Source: Ostreiculturibacter nitratireducens (lineage in GTDB: Bacteria > Pseudomonadota > Alphaproteobacteria > Rhodobacterales > Rhodobacteraceae). From it: a DNA stretch of 64,000 bases. The notes under the pieces are model-generated. The model was not told where the DNA came from and made no database searches. It worked only from the letters and a program-made list of their open reading frames with translations. The translations under genes were made by a program, and so were the position numbers. The DNA lies in NCBI RefSeq assembly GCF_032670585.1, contig NZ_JAVQHL010000003.1, forward strand, positions 62,001-126,000, read 5' to 3'. Numbering within the stretch: position 1 is the stretch's first letter; each line of letters begins with the position of its first letter. Shown here one piece after another: positions 8,904 through 16,847 of the stretch.

Positions 8904-9359
8904 TCAGTCGTCGTCTCCGTCGTCATCATCGCCGCCGTCGTCATCGTCGTCGTCGTCATGATCGTCGTCATGATCGTCGTCATGATCGTCGTCATGATCG
9001 TCGTCGTCATCTTCGTCTTCGTCGTCATCGTCTTCGTCATCGTCTTCGTCGTCCGCGGCCTCGCTTTTTTCGCTGATGAGCGAGCCGTCGGGGGCGTAAG
9101 TGCGCTCGGTCTCGATGCCACCCTCGGTGATCTCTTCCTTCACCAGGATCCCGTCGGCCGTGTAGACCTGCTCCACCTTGGTTCCGGGCTTCGTGGCCTC
9201 CACCTTGATTTCGCTCGTGCCGACCTTGACGTGGATCCTCTCGAAGCCTTGGTCGGTCAGATCCGCGACGATCGCGTCCGTCACCTCACTGGCGAAAGCC
9301 ATGCCCGCCGAAAGAGCCACCGCCGCAGCCGTCATCACAAGTTTCTGCCTGATAGTCAT
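8904..9359 (-). CDS. Exported PepSY-like protein with Asp/His repeat tail
   Basis: The ATG at 9359 follows GAGAGGAC and gives 151 residues with a clean signal peptide ending AFAS. The middle part (about 25-95) is a PepSY-like domain: TDAIVADLTDQGFERIHVKV, then a strand rich in K/E/T. From about residue 98 the protein is an acidic tail, including four DDDH units encoded by a tandem 12-base DNA repeat. The frame extends 45 codons upstream but without a matching ribosome site. It is paired with the similar gene at 8351-8779 and may be a duplicate. A metal-binding or sensing role is inferred from the tail only. Confidence 0.75.
   Translation of the reverse strand: MTIRQKLVMTAAAVALSAGMAFASEVTDAIVADLTDQGFERIHVKVGTSEIKVEATKPGTKVEQVYTADGILVKEEITEGGIETERTYAPDGSLISEKSEAADDEDDDEDDDDEDEDDDDDHDDDHDDDHDDDHDDDDDDDGGDDDDGDDD
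8954..9001. repeat. Tandem 12-bp repeat, four copies, inside coding sequence
   Basis: Four perfect copies of CGTCATGATCGT encode the DDDH units of the acidic tail. The surrounding TCG/TCA-rich sequence is similar but less regular. Unit length is a multiple of three, so copy-number change would keep frame. Confidence 0.9.
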
Positions 9360-9501
9360 CTTCTGTCCTCTCTTGTCTTCGGGTGAGCCGGATGGGGACG
9401 GCCAAGCCACACCTCCCGGATGTGACCAATCTCTTCCGAGGATCAAGGATGCACCATTGCCCGAAGGTTTAGGCGTGCGGAAAAAATCCTGCAAAAACAG
9501 T

Positions 9502-9519
9502 CATAAACCCAGGTTTATG
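9502..9519. promoter_or_regulatory. 18-bp palindrome, candidate operator
   Basis: CATAAACC and GGTTTATG are perfect 8-base arms around a 2-base centre. It lies about 140 bases upstream of the PepSY-like gene start at 9359. The length is like that of LuxR-type boxes, which fits the nearby regulator, but the link is a guess. Confidence 0.4.
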
Positions 9520-9555
9520 CGCTGGCATGGCTGACGAGGGCGGAAAGATCCGCGA

Positions 9556-9581
9556 CGGCGCCAGGATTTTCCCTGGCGCCG
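9556..9581 (-). terminator. Hairpin after trpB, probable terminator
   Basis: A 10-base perfect stem (CGGCGCCAGG / CCTGGCGCCG) with a six-base loop starts seven bases after the trpB stop. On the minus strand it is followed by only a short T-rich patch, so termination may be partial or factor-assisted. Confidence 0.55.
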
Positions 9582-9587
9582 CGAGAA

Positions 9588-10820
9588 TCAGATCTTCATG
9601 TCGAAGCCGAGGTGCTTGGCCACCGTGAAGATGTCCTTGTCGCCCCGGCCGCACATGTTCATGACGATGATGTGGTCCCTGGGGAGCGTCGGCGCGATCT
9701 TCATCACGTGGGCCAGCGCGTGGCTCGGCTCCAGCGCCGGAATGATCCCCTCGAGCTTGCAGGAGAGCTGGAACGCCTCCAGCGCTTCCTTGTCCGTGAT
9801 CGAGACGTATTCCGCCCGCCCGGTTTCATGCAGCCATGAATGCTCGGGACCGATGCCGGGATAGTCGAGCCCGGCGGAGATCGAGTAGCCCTCGAGGATC
9901 TGCCCGTCGTCGTCCTGCAGGAGGTAGGTGCGGTTGCCGTGCAGCACGCCCGGCCGCCCGCCGGTGAGCGAGGCGCAATGCTCCATCCTGTCGTCAACGC
10001 CCTTGCCGCCCGCTTCCACTCCGATGATCCGCACCGAAGGATCGTCGAGGAACGGGTAGAACAGTCCCATCGCGTTCGAACCGCCGCCGATCGCGGCGAT
10101 GACCGTGTCGGGAAGGCGGCCTTCGCCCTCCTGCTCGGCGAGTTGCCAGCGCACCTCCTTGCCGATGATCGACTGGAAGTCGCGCACCATCGCCGGGTAG
10201 GGGTGCGGGCCCGCCACCGTGCCGATGCAGTAGAACGTGTCGCGTACGTTCGTCACCCAGTCCCTGAGCGCATCGTTCATCGCATCCTTGAGCGTCCCGC
10301 GACCTGACGTGACCGGGATCACCTCGGCACCGAGCAGGCGCATCCGGAAGACGTTCGGCGCTTGCCGCTCGACATCATGTGCGCCCATGTAGACCACGCA
10401 CTTCAGGCCGAACTTGGCGCAGACGGTAGCGGTGGCCACGCCATGCTGGCCCGCGCCGGTTTCGGCGATGATGCGCGTCTTGCCCATGCGGCGGGCGAGG
10501 ATGATCTGGCCGAGCACGTTGTTGATCTTGTGCGCGCCGGTATGGTTCAGCTCGTCGCGCTTCATGTAGATCTTCGCGCCGCCCAGATGCTCGGTCAGGC
10601 GCTGCGCGTGGTAGAGGGGCGAGGGTCGACCGACGTAGTGCTTCCAGAGATCGTCCATCTCCGCCCAGAAGGTCTGGTCGGTCTTGGCCTTCTCGTATTC
10701 CTTCTCAAGGTCGAGAATGAGCGGCATCAGCGTTTCCGAAACGAAGCGCCCGCCGAAAATCCCGAACCGGCCGTTCTCGTCCGGGCCGGTCATGTAGCTG
10801 TTGATCAGGTCCTCGGCCAT
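9588..10820 (-). CDS. trpB: Tryptophan synthase beta chain
   Basis: PLP enzyme that joins indole to serine to make tryptophan. The 410-residue sequence is standard: the PLP-binding lysine is Lys98 in HTGAHKINN, the substrate loop is AETGAGQHGVATA, and the phosphate-binding loop is GGGSNAMG. The ATG starts MAEDLINSYMTGPDENGRFG. It follows a GNAT gene by 13 bases and trpF before that, forming trpF-GNAT-trpB; trpA is separate on the plus strand. A hairpin terminator follows it. No attenuator or leader peptide was seen upstream. Confidence 0.98.
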   Translation of the reverse strand: MAEDLINSYMTGPDENGRFGIFGGRFVSETLMPLILDLEKEYEKAKTDQTFWAEMDDLWKHYVGRPSPLYHAQRLTEHLGGAKIYMKRDELNHTGAHKINNVLGQIILARRMGKTRIIAETGAGQHGVATATVCAKFGLKCVVYMGAHDVERQAPNVFRMRLLGAEVIPVTSGRGTLKDAMNDALRDWVTNVRDTFYCIGTVAGPHPYPAMVRDFQSIIGKEVRWQLAEQEGEGRLPDTVIAAIGGGSNAMGLFYPFLDDPSVRIIGVEAGGKGVDDRMEHCASLTGGRPGVLHGNRTYLLQDDDGQILEGYSISAGLDYPGIGPEHSWLHETGRAEYVSITDKEALEAFQLSCKLEGIIPALEPSHALAHVMKIAPTLPRDHIIVMNMCGRGDKDIFTVAKHLGFDMKI

Positions 10821-10833
10821 CCTCGCCTCCCCC

Positions 10834-11283
10834 TCAGGTCAGTTCGCGTTTAAAGCCAATGTGGGACGGGGTAAAGCCGAGCCCTTCGTAGAAGGCTCGG
10901 GCGCGCTCCCGTGTCGCGTTGGTGGTCAGCTGGATCAGCCGGCAGCCCGCCGCCCGTGCCCTCGCCTCGGCATCGGCCATCATCGCCGCGCCGACCCCAG
11001 CCCCGCGCAAATCGGCCGCCACGCGGACCGATTCCACCTGCGCCCGCCGCGCCGCCCGCAGCGAGAGGCCAGAGATGAAGGTGATCTGGTAGGTTCCGAC
11101 GATCCGGCCCGCCTCGTCCTCGCCGACGATCAGGTGATTGGCGCCCTCGCCCCGCATCCGCTCGAAGGCCGCGAGGTAGCCGCCAGGATCCTCGCCCTCC
11201 CGCGCCGCGCCGAGCGCGTCGTCGCGCAACAGCGCAACCACCGCAGGCACGTCCTCTGTCTCCGCCTCACGGAACCGGATCAT
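10834..11283 (-). CDS. GNAT-family N-acetyltransferase within the trp operon
   Basis: 149 residues with the GNAT acetyl-CoA loop VAADLRGAGVGAAMM (the R/Q-x-x-G-x-G/A signature), the preceding strand VESVRV, and the C-terminal ARAFYEGLGF motif. Its ATG overlaps the trpF stop by four bases (ATGA) and trpB starts 13 bases after it, so it is translationally coupled to tryptophan synthesis genes. The substrate is unknown. The position may reflect co-expression only; the acceptor could be an amino acid or antibiotic-like amine. Confidence 0.85.
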   Translation of the reverse strand: MIRFREAETEDVPAVVALLRDDALGAAREGEDPGGYLAAFERMRGEGANHLIVGEDEAGRIVGTYQITFISGLSLRAARRAQVESVRVAADLRGAGVGAAMMADAEARARAAGCRLIQLTTNATRERARAFYEGLGFTPSHIGFKRELT

Positions 11284-11930
11284 GCCGCAGCTTCTCCCCT
11301 GGCCGCCTTGATGAAGGCGCGGATCAGCGCCTCGTCCTTCACACCCGGCGCGCTTTCCACGCCCGAAGACACATCGACCTGCCGCGCGCCTGTCAGGTGG
11401 ATCGCCTGAGCCACATTCTCGGGCGTGAGCCCGCCCGCGAGCATCCAGGGGCAGGGCCAGCGCCGGCCGGCGATCAGCCGCCAGTCGAAGGCTATCGCGT
11501 TGCCACCGGGCAGCGGCGCCCCTTTCGGCGGCTTCGCGTCCACCAGGATCTGGTCGGCGGCCTTCACATAGGCATCGAGTGCGGGAAGATCGGCCTCATC
11601 GGCAATGCCAACGGCCTTCATCACCGGCAGGCCGCAGCGCTTGCGCACCTCGGCCACACGCTCCGGGCTTTCCTTGCCGTGAAGCTGGAGCATGTCGAGC
11701 GGCACCGCATCCAGAATCGCGTCGAGTTCCGCATCCGTCGGGTCCACCACCAGGCCGACCTTGACGACCCCCGGAGGCACCTCGAGCGCCAGCGCGCGCG
11801 CCTCGTCAATGGTCACGTGGCGTGGCGACTTCGCGAAAAAGACGAAGCCGACGTAATTGGCCCCCGCTTCCACGGCGGCAGCGACATGGGAGGCCTCGCG
11901 CAGGCCGCAGATCTTTACCCGGGTGTCCAT
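11280..11930 (-). CDS. trpF: Phosphoribosylanthranilate isomerase
   Basis: Catalyses the Amadori rearrangement of phosphoribosylanthranilate in tryptophan synthesis. The 216-residue TIM barrel begins MDTRVKICGL, with the catalytic Cys in KICG; LQLHGKE and the late motif GGLTPENV are present, as is DVSSGVES at the phosphate site. The ATG at 11930 is chosen over a longer frame because MDTRVKICG is the family N-terminus, and it starts ten bases after the LapA-domain gene stops. Its stop overlaps the start of the GNAT gene. Confidence 0.96.
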   Translation of the reverse strand: MDTRVKICGLREASHVAAAVEAGANYVGFVFFAKSPRHVTIDEARALALEVPPGVVKVGLVVDPTDAELDAILDAVPLDMLQLHGKESPERVAEVRKRCGLPVMKAVGIADEADLPALDAYVKAADQILVDAKPPKGAPLPGGNAIAFDWRLIAGRRWPCPWMLAGGLTPENVAQAIHLTGARQVDVSSGVESAPGVKDEALIRAFIKAARGEAAA

Positions 11931-11940
11931 CTTGCGTGAC

Positions 11941-12303
11941 TTAGCGTCCCGCGGCTGGCTTCTCAAGAAGCGCCAGAACCTCGTCCTTCGGTTCCGCCTT
12001 CTCGTCCCTCAGGCGCGAAACCTCGCGCTCCAGCTTCTCGACCTCGCGCCCCTTGCGGTTAGCCTCGGACCGGTGCTTGGCTTCCCGGAACCATTCCCAG
12101 ACGAAACCGATCAGCAGTCCCGCGACGATGCCCGCGAAGATCACGATGAAAAGGGGCAACTCCATGGCCCAGCCGATGCCGAGGAAATCGCCGGTCCCCT
12201 CGGGCAGGAGTCGCAACACGACCGGATCGCGGTTCGCGAGAGCCACGATCAGGAGCAGGATGCCCAGAAGGACGAGGAACAGGTATCGAAGTTTGCGCAG
12301 CAT
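11941..12303 (-). CDS. LapA-domain membrane protein (DUF1049)
   Basis: 120 residues: two hydrophobic helices (about 6-24 and 47-68) followed by a charged coiled-coil region (EREVSRLRDEKAEPKDE), the plan of the LapA/YciS family. In E. coli the relative LapA works with LapB in lipopolysaccharide control; no LapB-type gene is present here and alphaproteobacterial members may differ. It lies nine bases after ihfB and ten before trpF, as is usual for Rhodobacteraceae. Confidence 0.85.
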   Translation of the reverse strand: MLRKLRYLFLVLLGILLLIVALANRDPVVLRLLPEGTGDFLGIGWAMELPLFIVIFAGIVAGLLIGFVWEWFREAKHRSEANRKGREVEKLEREVSRLRDEKAEPKDEVLALLEKPAAGR

Positions 12304-12312
12304 GCGCCAGAC

Positions 12313-12594
12313 CTAGCCCTCGTTCAGGCGGTCGCGCAAGAGCTTTCCGGTCTTGAAGAACGGAACAAATTTCTCTTCGACGTCGACGGCCTCTCCGGTG
12401 CGCGGATTCCGGCCCGTCCGGGCGTCGCGTTTCTTAACGGAAAACGCGCCGAAACCCCTCAGTTCGACACGGTCGCCCCGCGCCAGGGCCTCGATGATTT
12501 CTTCAAAGATCGTATTCACGATCCGTTCGACGTCACGCTGAAAAAGATGTGGGTTTTCTTCGGCAATCTTCTGGATGAGTTCCGACCGGATCAT
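12313..12594 (-). CDS. ihfB: Integration host factor beta subunit
   Basis: DNA-bending HU/IHF-fold protein, 93 residues from the ATG at 12594 (AGGGGG five bases ahead; a TTG one codon earlier also fits the frame). The beta-arm motif GRNPRTGE with the intercalating proline is present, and GFGAFSVKKRDAR precedes it. The start MIRSELIQKIAEENPHL is typical of IhfB rather than HU. It follows rpsA, separated by a strong terminator, so it probably has its own promoter in the gap, and it leads the LapA-trpF-GNAT-trpB run. Confidence 0.96.
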   Translation of the reverse strand: MIRSELIQKIAEENPHLFQRDVERIVNTIFEEIIEALARGDRVELRGFGAFSVKKRDARTGRNPRTGEAVDVEEKFVPFFKTGKLLRDRLNEG

Positions 12595-12818
12595 CAACGC
12601 CCCCCTGGTGCAGCCTCGTCAGCCGTCTGATCTCGTTTCCGAATAAACTATATGCGGAAACACTGTGGGTAGGAATAAGAAACCCTTGGAATGCTGTGGA
12701 TTTTCCCGCTGCCGGGCTGCCAATGCGGCCTTCCCGACGCCGCCGCAGCGCAGCATCGCCGGGCCTCGGGCGCGTCGCCGCGCCATGAAGGTCGCTGGGC
12801 AGCCAACCGATTCGCCGC

Positions 12819-12850
12819 AAAGAAAAACGGCCCCGCGGGGCGGGGCCGTT
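12819..12850 (-). terminator. Intrinsic terminator after rpsA
   Basis: On the minus strand, AACGGCCCC pairs perfectly with GGGGCCGTT across a GC-rich 7-base loop and is followed by TTTCTTT. It starts 25 bases after the rpsA stop and separates rpsA from ihfB. Confidence 0.9.
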
Positions 12851-12875
12851 CTCGTCGCTCCCTCTCGGGGGCGGA

Positions 12876-14561
12876 TTACTTGTCGGACGAACCCTTGAGC
12901 GCCGCGCCAAGGATATCGCCGAGCGAAGCGCCGGAGTCCGACGAGCCATACTGCTCGACTGCTTCCTTTTCTTCCGCGATCTCGCGTGCCTTGATCGACA
13001 GGCCGAGCTTGCGGTTCTTCGCGTCCACGTTCGTCACGCGCACGTCCACGTGGTCGCCCACCTGGAAGCGCTCGGGACGCTGCTCGGAACGGTCGCGCGA
13101 CAGGTCGGAACGACGGATGAACGACTTCATGCCGTTGTATTCGACCTCGATCCCGCCGTCCTCGATCTTGGTGACCGTGACGGTGATGACCGAACCGCGC
13201 TTCACGCCTTCGATCGCCTCGCCGAACGTGTCGTCGCCCAGCGCCTTGATCGAGAGCGAGATGCGCTCCTTCTCGGTGTCAACCTCGGTGACGACCGCCT
13301 TCACGACGTCGCCCTTGCGGTAGTTCTGGATCGCTTCCTCGCCGCGCTGGTCCCAGCTCAGGTCGGAAAGGTGAACCATGCCGTCGATGTCGTTCTCGAG
13401 GCCAACGAACAGACCGAACTCGGTGATGTTCTTGACTTCGCCCTCGATGACGGTGCCGACCGGATGGGTTTCCGCGAAGACTTCCCACGGGTTGCGCATC
13501 GTCTGCTTGAGGCCAAGCGACACGCGGCGTTTCGCCTGGTCGATCTCCAGCACCATGACGTCCACTTCCTGCGAGGTGGAGACGATCTTGCCGGGATGGA
13601 CGTTTTTCTTCGTCCAGGACATTTCCGAGACGTGCACGAGGCCCTCGACCCCCGGCTCCAGCTCGACGAATGCGCCGTAGTCGGTGATGTTGGTCACGCG
13701 GCCCTTGTGGACCGAACCCAGCGGGTACTTCTGGTCGACCGTATCCCACGGATCCGACTGGAGCTGCTTCATGCCCAGCGAGATGCGGTGGGTTTCCTTG
13801 TTGATCTTGATCACCTGGACCTTGACGGTCTCACCGATGTTCAGGATCTCGCTCGGATGGTTGACGCGGCGCCAGGCCATGTCGGTGACGTGCAGCAGGC
13901 CGTCAACGCCGCCGAGGTCAACGAACGCACCGTATTCGGTGATGTTCTTCACCACGCCTTCGACCACCTGACCTTCGTAGAGGCTGCTGATCACCTCGGC
14001 GCGCTGCTCGGCGCGGGATTCCTCGAGGATCGCGCGGCGCGACACGACGATGTTGCCGCGGCGACGGTCCATCTTGAGGATCTGGAACGGCTGCTTCATG
14101 CCCATGAGCGGGCCAGCGTCGCGCACGGGGCGGACGTCGACCTGCGAGCCGGGGAGGAACGCGACAGCGCCGCCCAGGTCCACGGTGAAGCCGCCCTTGA
14201 CGCGGCCGAAGATGGCGCCTTCGACGCGCTCTTCGTTGGCATAGGCCTTTTCGAGACGGTCCCACGCTTCTTCACGGCGGGCCTTCTCGCGGCTGATCAC
14301 GGCTTCGCCGCGCGCGTTTTCCACGCGGTCGAGATAGACCTCGACCTCATCGCCAACGGCGATGTCGGGCTGTTCGCCGGGATTCGCGAATTCCTTGAGT
14401 TCGACGCGGCCTTCCATCTTGTAGCCGACGTCGATGATGGCCTGGCCAGCCTCGATGGCGATGACCTTGCCTTTGACGACCGAGCCCTCTTCGGGGGTGT
14501 CGATCTCGAAGCTTTCTTTGAGGAGGGCTTCGAATTCCTCCATCGTCGCCTTAGCGCACAT
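12876..14561 (-). CDS. rpsA: 30S ribosomal protein S1
   Basis: Six tandem S1/OB-fold RNA-binding repeats in 561 residues, close to the E. coli length. Repeat starts are visible as the recurring pattern G-x-V-x-x-I-x-x-x-G-x-F/A-V, for example GVVKNITEYGAFVDLGGVDG and GRVTNITDYGAFVELEPGVE. The start at 14561 (MCAKATMEEFEALL) follows AAAGGAA nine bases ahead; the open frame extends further but lacks a ribosome site. It follows cmk, the usual cmk-rpsA pair, and is closed by an intrinsic terminator. Confidence 0.97.
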   Translation of the reverse strand: MCAKATMEEFEALLKESFEIDTPEEGSVVKGKVIAIEAGQAIIDVGYKMEGRVELKEFANPGEQPDIAVGDEVEVYLDRVENARGEAVISREKARREEAWDRLEKAYANEERVEGAIFGRVKGGFTVDLGGAVAFLPGSQVDVRPVRDAGPLMGMKQPFQILKMDRRRGNIVVSRRAILEESRAEQRAEVISSLYEGQVVEGVVKNITEYGAFVDLGGVDGLLHVTDMAWRRVNHPSEILNIGETVKVQVIKINKETHRISLGMKQLQSDPWDTVDQKYPLGSVHKGRVTNITDYGAFVELEPGVEGLVHVSEMSWTKKNVHPGKIVSTSQEVDVMVLEIDQAKRRVSLGLKQTMRNPWEVFAETHPVGTVIEGEVKNITEFGLFVGLENDIDGMVHLSDLSWDQRGEEAIQNYRKGDVVKAVVTEVDTEKERISLSIKALGDDTFGEAIEGVKRGSVITVTVTKIEDGGIEVEYNGMKSFIRRSDLSRDRSEQRPERFQVGDHVDVRVTNVDAKNRKLGLSIKAREIAEEKEAVEQYGSSDSGASLGDILGAALKGSSDK

Positions 14562-14671
14562 TCGTGTTAAGTTCCTTTCAAACGTGTTTCTGGCCAGGCG
14601 GTTGTCTCCGCCGGTCTTTCGTTGCGCGTCCGTCCGGCGCCGGGGCCCGGATAACGACAAAGGGCCGCGGC

Positions 14672-15292
14672 TTACGCCCGACCCTGCCCAATCCGTTCTT
14701 CTATGGCTTCCACCGCCTTCTGGACTGCCGCGGATATAGAGAGTTCCGTCGTATCTAGCAAGAGCGCATCCTCCGCCGGCCTGAGCGGAGCGGCCGCCCG
14801 CTCGCTGTCCCGCCGGTCCCGCGCGCGGAGGTCCTCGAGAACCGCCGCCTCGGATATTTCCGCGTCCTTCTCCCGAAGCTCCAGCCAGCGGCGGTGCGCC
14901 CGCACCTCGTCGGACGCCGTGACGTAAAGCTTAACCTCTGCCTCCGGGCAGATCACCGTCCCTATGTCGCGCCCGTCCAGAACCGCGCCGCCCTCGCGGC
15001 GGGCGAACTCGCGCTGGAACGTGACGAGGGCCTGCCGAACCTCGGGGATCGCGGCCACCTGGCTCGCCGCCTGGCCGGCCGCCGCCGAACGCAGGTCGCC
15101 CCGGCCAAGATCCTCAGGCGCCAGCCCGCGCGCCGCTTGGACCGGATCGGCGCCATCCGCGACCTTCGCGCCCACCGCCCGGTAGAGAAGCCCCGTGTCG
15201 AGATGCGCGAACCCGAAACGCTCGGCGACCGCGCGCCCGATCGTTCCCTTTCCCGCCGCCGCGGGTCCGTCGATCGCCACGGTGAAAATCAT
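14672..15292 (-). CDS. cmk: Cytidylate kinase
   Basis: Phosphorylates CMP and dCMP. The 206-residue protein starts MIFTVAIDGPAAAGKGTIGR, with the P-loop GPAAAGKGT; LDTGLLYRA contacts the nucleotide and the DGRDIGTVICPEAE motif is diagnostic for Cmk. The longer open frame upstream is ignored because the family N-terminus begins at this ATG. It lies between aroA and rpsA, the classic aroA-cmk-rpsA order. Confidence 0.96.
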   Translation of the reverse strand: MIFTVAIDGPAAAGKGTIGRAVAERFGFAHLDTGLLYRAVGAKVADGADPVQAARGLAPEDLGRGDLRSAAAGQAASQVAAIPEVRQALVTFQREFARREGGAVLDGRDIGTVICPEAEVKLYVTASDEVRAHRRWLELREKDAEISEAAVLEDLRARDRRDSERAAAPLRPAEDALLLDTTELSISAAVQKAVEAIEERIGQGRA

Positions 15293-15388
15293 CGCGTCAC
15301 CCCCGGCCCCTTCCTCTGGCCCCAAATTCCCTCAGGGGAGCCGGCCCGACGGGACCGGCGGGGGCGCAAAGCCCCCCTGCCCCCGGCG
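15293..15388 (-). other. Hairpin-rich spacer between aroA and cmk
   Basis: Two GC-rich stems are seen on the minus strand: GGGGGC/GCCCCC around a five-base loop (15360-15376) and CCGG-type arms next to it (about 15341-15358). No T-run follows either, so they are more likely mRNA-stability or pausing elements than terminators. Confidence 0.35.
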
Positions 15389-16735
15389 TCACCCGCGCGC
15401 GATCTCGGCGCCGAGTCCCGCCATCAGATCCTCGAAGACCGGGAAGGACGTCGCGATCGGCGAACCGTCGTCAACGCTCACCGCGTTCTTCGCCGCCAGA
15501 CCAAGGACGAGGAAGGACATCGCGATCCGGTGGTCGATATGGGTCTTGCAGGTCGCACCGCCCGGCACGCCGCCCGCCCCCATTCCATGGACGATGAGCG
15601 TATCCTCGTCTTCCTCGATCTTCACGCCGCAAGCCTCGAGCCCGCGGGCCATCGCGTCGATCCGGTCGCTTTCCTTGACGCGCAGTTCCTTGACGCCCCG
15701 CATGACGGTCGTGCCCTCGGCATAGGCCGCCACCACCGACAGGATCGGATATTCGTCGATCATCGAGGCCGCCCGCTCCTCCGGCACCTCGATCCCCTTC
15801 AGGTCGCCCGAGAAGCGGACGCGCAGGTCCGCGACCGGCTCGCCACCCTCTTCGCGCGGATTTTCGAAGGCGATGTTGGCGCCCATCTCCACGAGGGTGA
15901 CGTAAAGCCCGTTCCGCGTCGGGTTCTGGCTGACGCCCGGCACCAGGATTTCCGACCCGTCGACGATCAAGGCGGCGCAGACCGGGAACGCGGCCGAGGA
16001 CGGATCGCGCGGCACGGCCACGGCCTGCGGCAGAAGCTCCGGCCGCCCGGTCAGGATGATCGCGCGGCCTTCTTCGACCTCCTCGAAACGCAGCGTGGCG
16101 CCGAAGCCCTTGAGCATCCGCTCCGAATGGTCGCGCGTCGGCTCCTTCTCGATGACCACCGTCTCGCCGGGAGCATTGAGGCCCGCCAGCAGAACGGCGG
16201 ACTTAACCTGCGCCGAGGGCACCGGCACCACATAACGCACCGGCACCGGGTCCGCCGCGCCGACGATCGTCATCGGCAGCCGCCCGCCGGACCGGCCATA
16301 GGCCCGCGCGCCGAAGAGCGAGAGCGGATCGGTCACACGGCCCATCGGCCGCTTCCTGAGCGAAGCGTCACCCGTGAAGGTCGCGGTGATCGGAGAGGTC
16401 GCCATGGTTCCCATGATGAGCCGGACGCCCGTCCCCGAGTTCCCGCAATCGATCACGTCCGAGGGCTCTGCGAAGCCGCCAACGCCCACCCCGTGCACCG
16501 ACCAGCTACCCTCGCCGTGGCGCGTGACCTCGGCCCCGAAGGCGCGCATCGCCTTCGCGGTGTCCAGCACGTCCTGGCCCTCCAGAAGCCCGGTGACCTT
16601 CGTCTCGCCGACCGAGAGGGCGCCGAGGATCAGCGCGCGGTGGCTGATGGACTTGTCCCCCGGCACCTCCGCGACGCCCTTAAGGGGCCCCGCGCGGCGC
16701 GACGTCATGGGGACTGATTCACCGTGGACGGACAT
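15389..16735 (-). CDS. aroA: 3-phosphoshikimate 1-carboxyvinyltransferase (EPSP synthase)
   Basis: Transfers enolpyruvate from PEP to shikimate 3-phosphate in aromatic amino acid synthesis. Diagnostic motifs: PGDKSISHRALILGAL near the N-terminus, the NSGTGVRLIMG loop (ACGNSGT-like region), RVKESDRIDAMARGL and DHRIAMSFLVLG. The start at 16735 (MSVHGESVPMTSRRAGPLKG, GAGGAG nine bases ahead) gives 448 residues. The NSGTGVRL loop resembles class II EPSP synthases of other alphaproteobacteria more than the E. coli type; this subclass call is a judgement by eye. Confidence 0.96.
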   Translation of the reverse strand: MSVHGESVPMTSRRAGPLKGVAEVPGDKSISHRALILGALSVGETKVTGLLEGQDVLDTAKAMRAFGAEVTRHGEGSWSVHGVGVGGFAEPSDVIDCGNSGTGVRLIMGTMATSPITATFTGDASLRKRPMGRVTDPLSLFGARAYGRSGGRLPMTIVGAADPVPVRYVVPVPSAQVKSAVLLAGLNAPGETVVIEKEPTRDHSERMLKGFGATLRFEEVEEGRAIILTGRPELLPQAVAVPRDPSSAAFPVCAALIVDGSEILVPGVSQNPTRNGLYVTLVEMGANIAFENPREEGGEPVADLRVRFSGDLKGIEVPEERAASMIDEYPILSVVAAYAEGTTVMRGVKELRVKESDRIDAMARGLEACGVKIEEDEDTLIVHGMGAGGVPGGATCKTHIDHRIAMSFLVLGLAAKNAVSVDDGSPIATSFPVFEDLMAGLGAEIARG

Positions 16736-16847
16736 GTGGGAAACTCCTCGAAAGACCGGCCGCGTGATACCGCAAGCTCGCAAGGCGGTCCATGCCCCTG
16801 CCCGTCCCACTGCGGCAAAAAAGATCGCGGGCGGAGCCGGGAAGCGC

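Larger units (their letters stand above)
9360..9587. other. Intergenic region between trpB and the second PepSY-like gene
   Basis: 228 bases without a gene, richer in A and T than its flanks. It holds the trpB downstream hairpin and an 18-bp palindrome (both listed separately). The rest should contain the promoter of the PepSY-like gene, but no convincing -35/-10 pair could be chosen. Confidence 0.6.

Noticed and set aside
8954..9001. Short regular repeats as a CRISPR array
   Set aside because: Units are 12 bases, contiguous without spacers, and lie in a coding frame as DDDH codons; no cas genes are near.
13050..14570. Long plus-strand open frame of about 500 codons over rpsA
   Set aside because: It is exactly antisense to the S1 gene, has no homology or ribosome site, and reflects high G+C, which removes stop codons in other frames.
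14894..16717. Plus-strand frame of about 600 codons over cmk and aroA
   Set aside because: Antisense to two well-supported genes; Arg/Pro/His-rich translation typical of a shadow frame.
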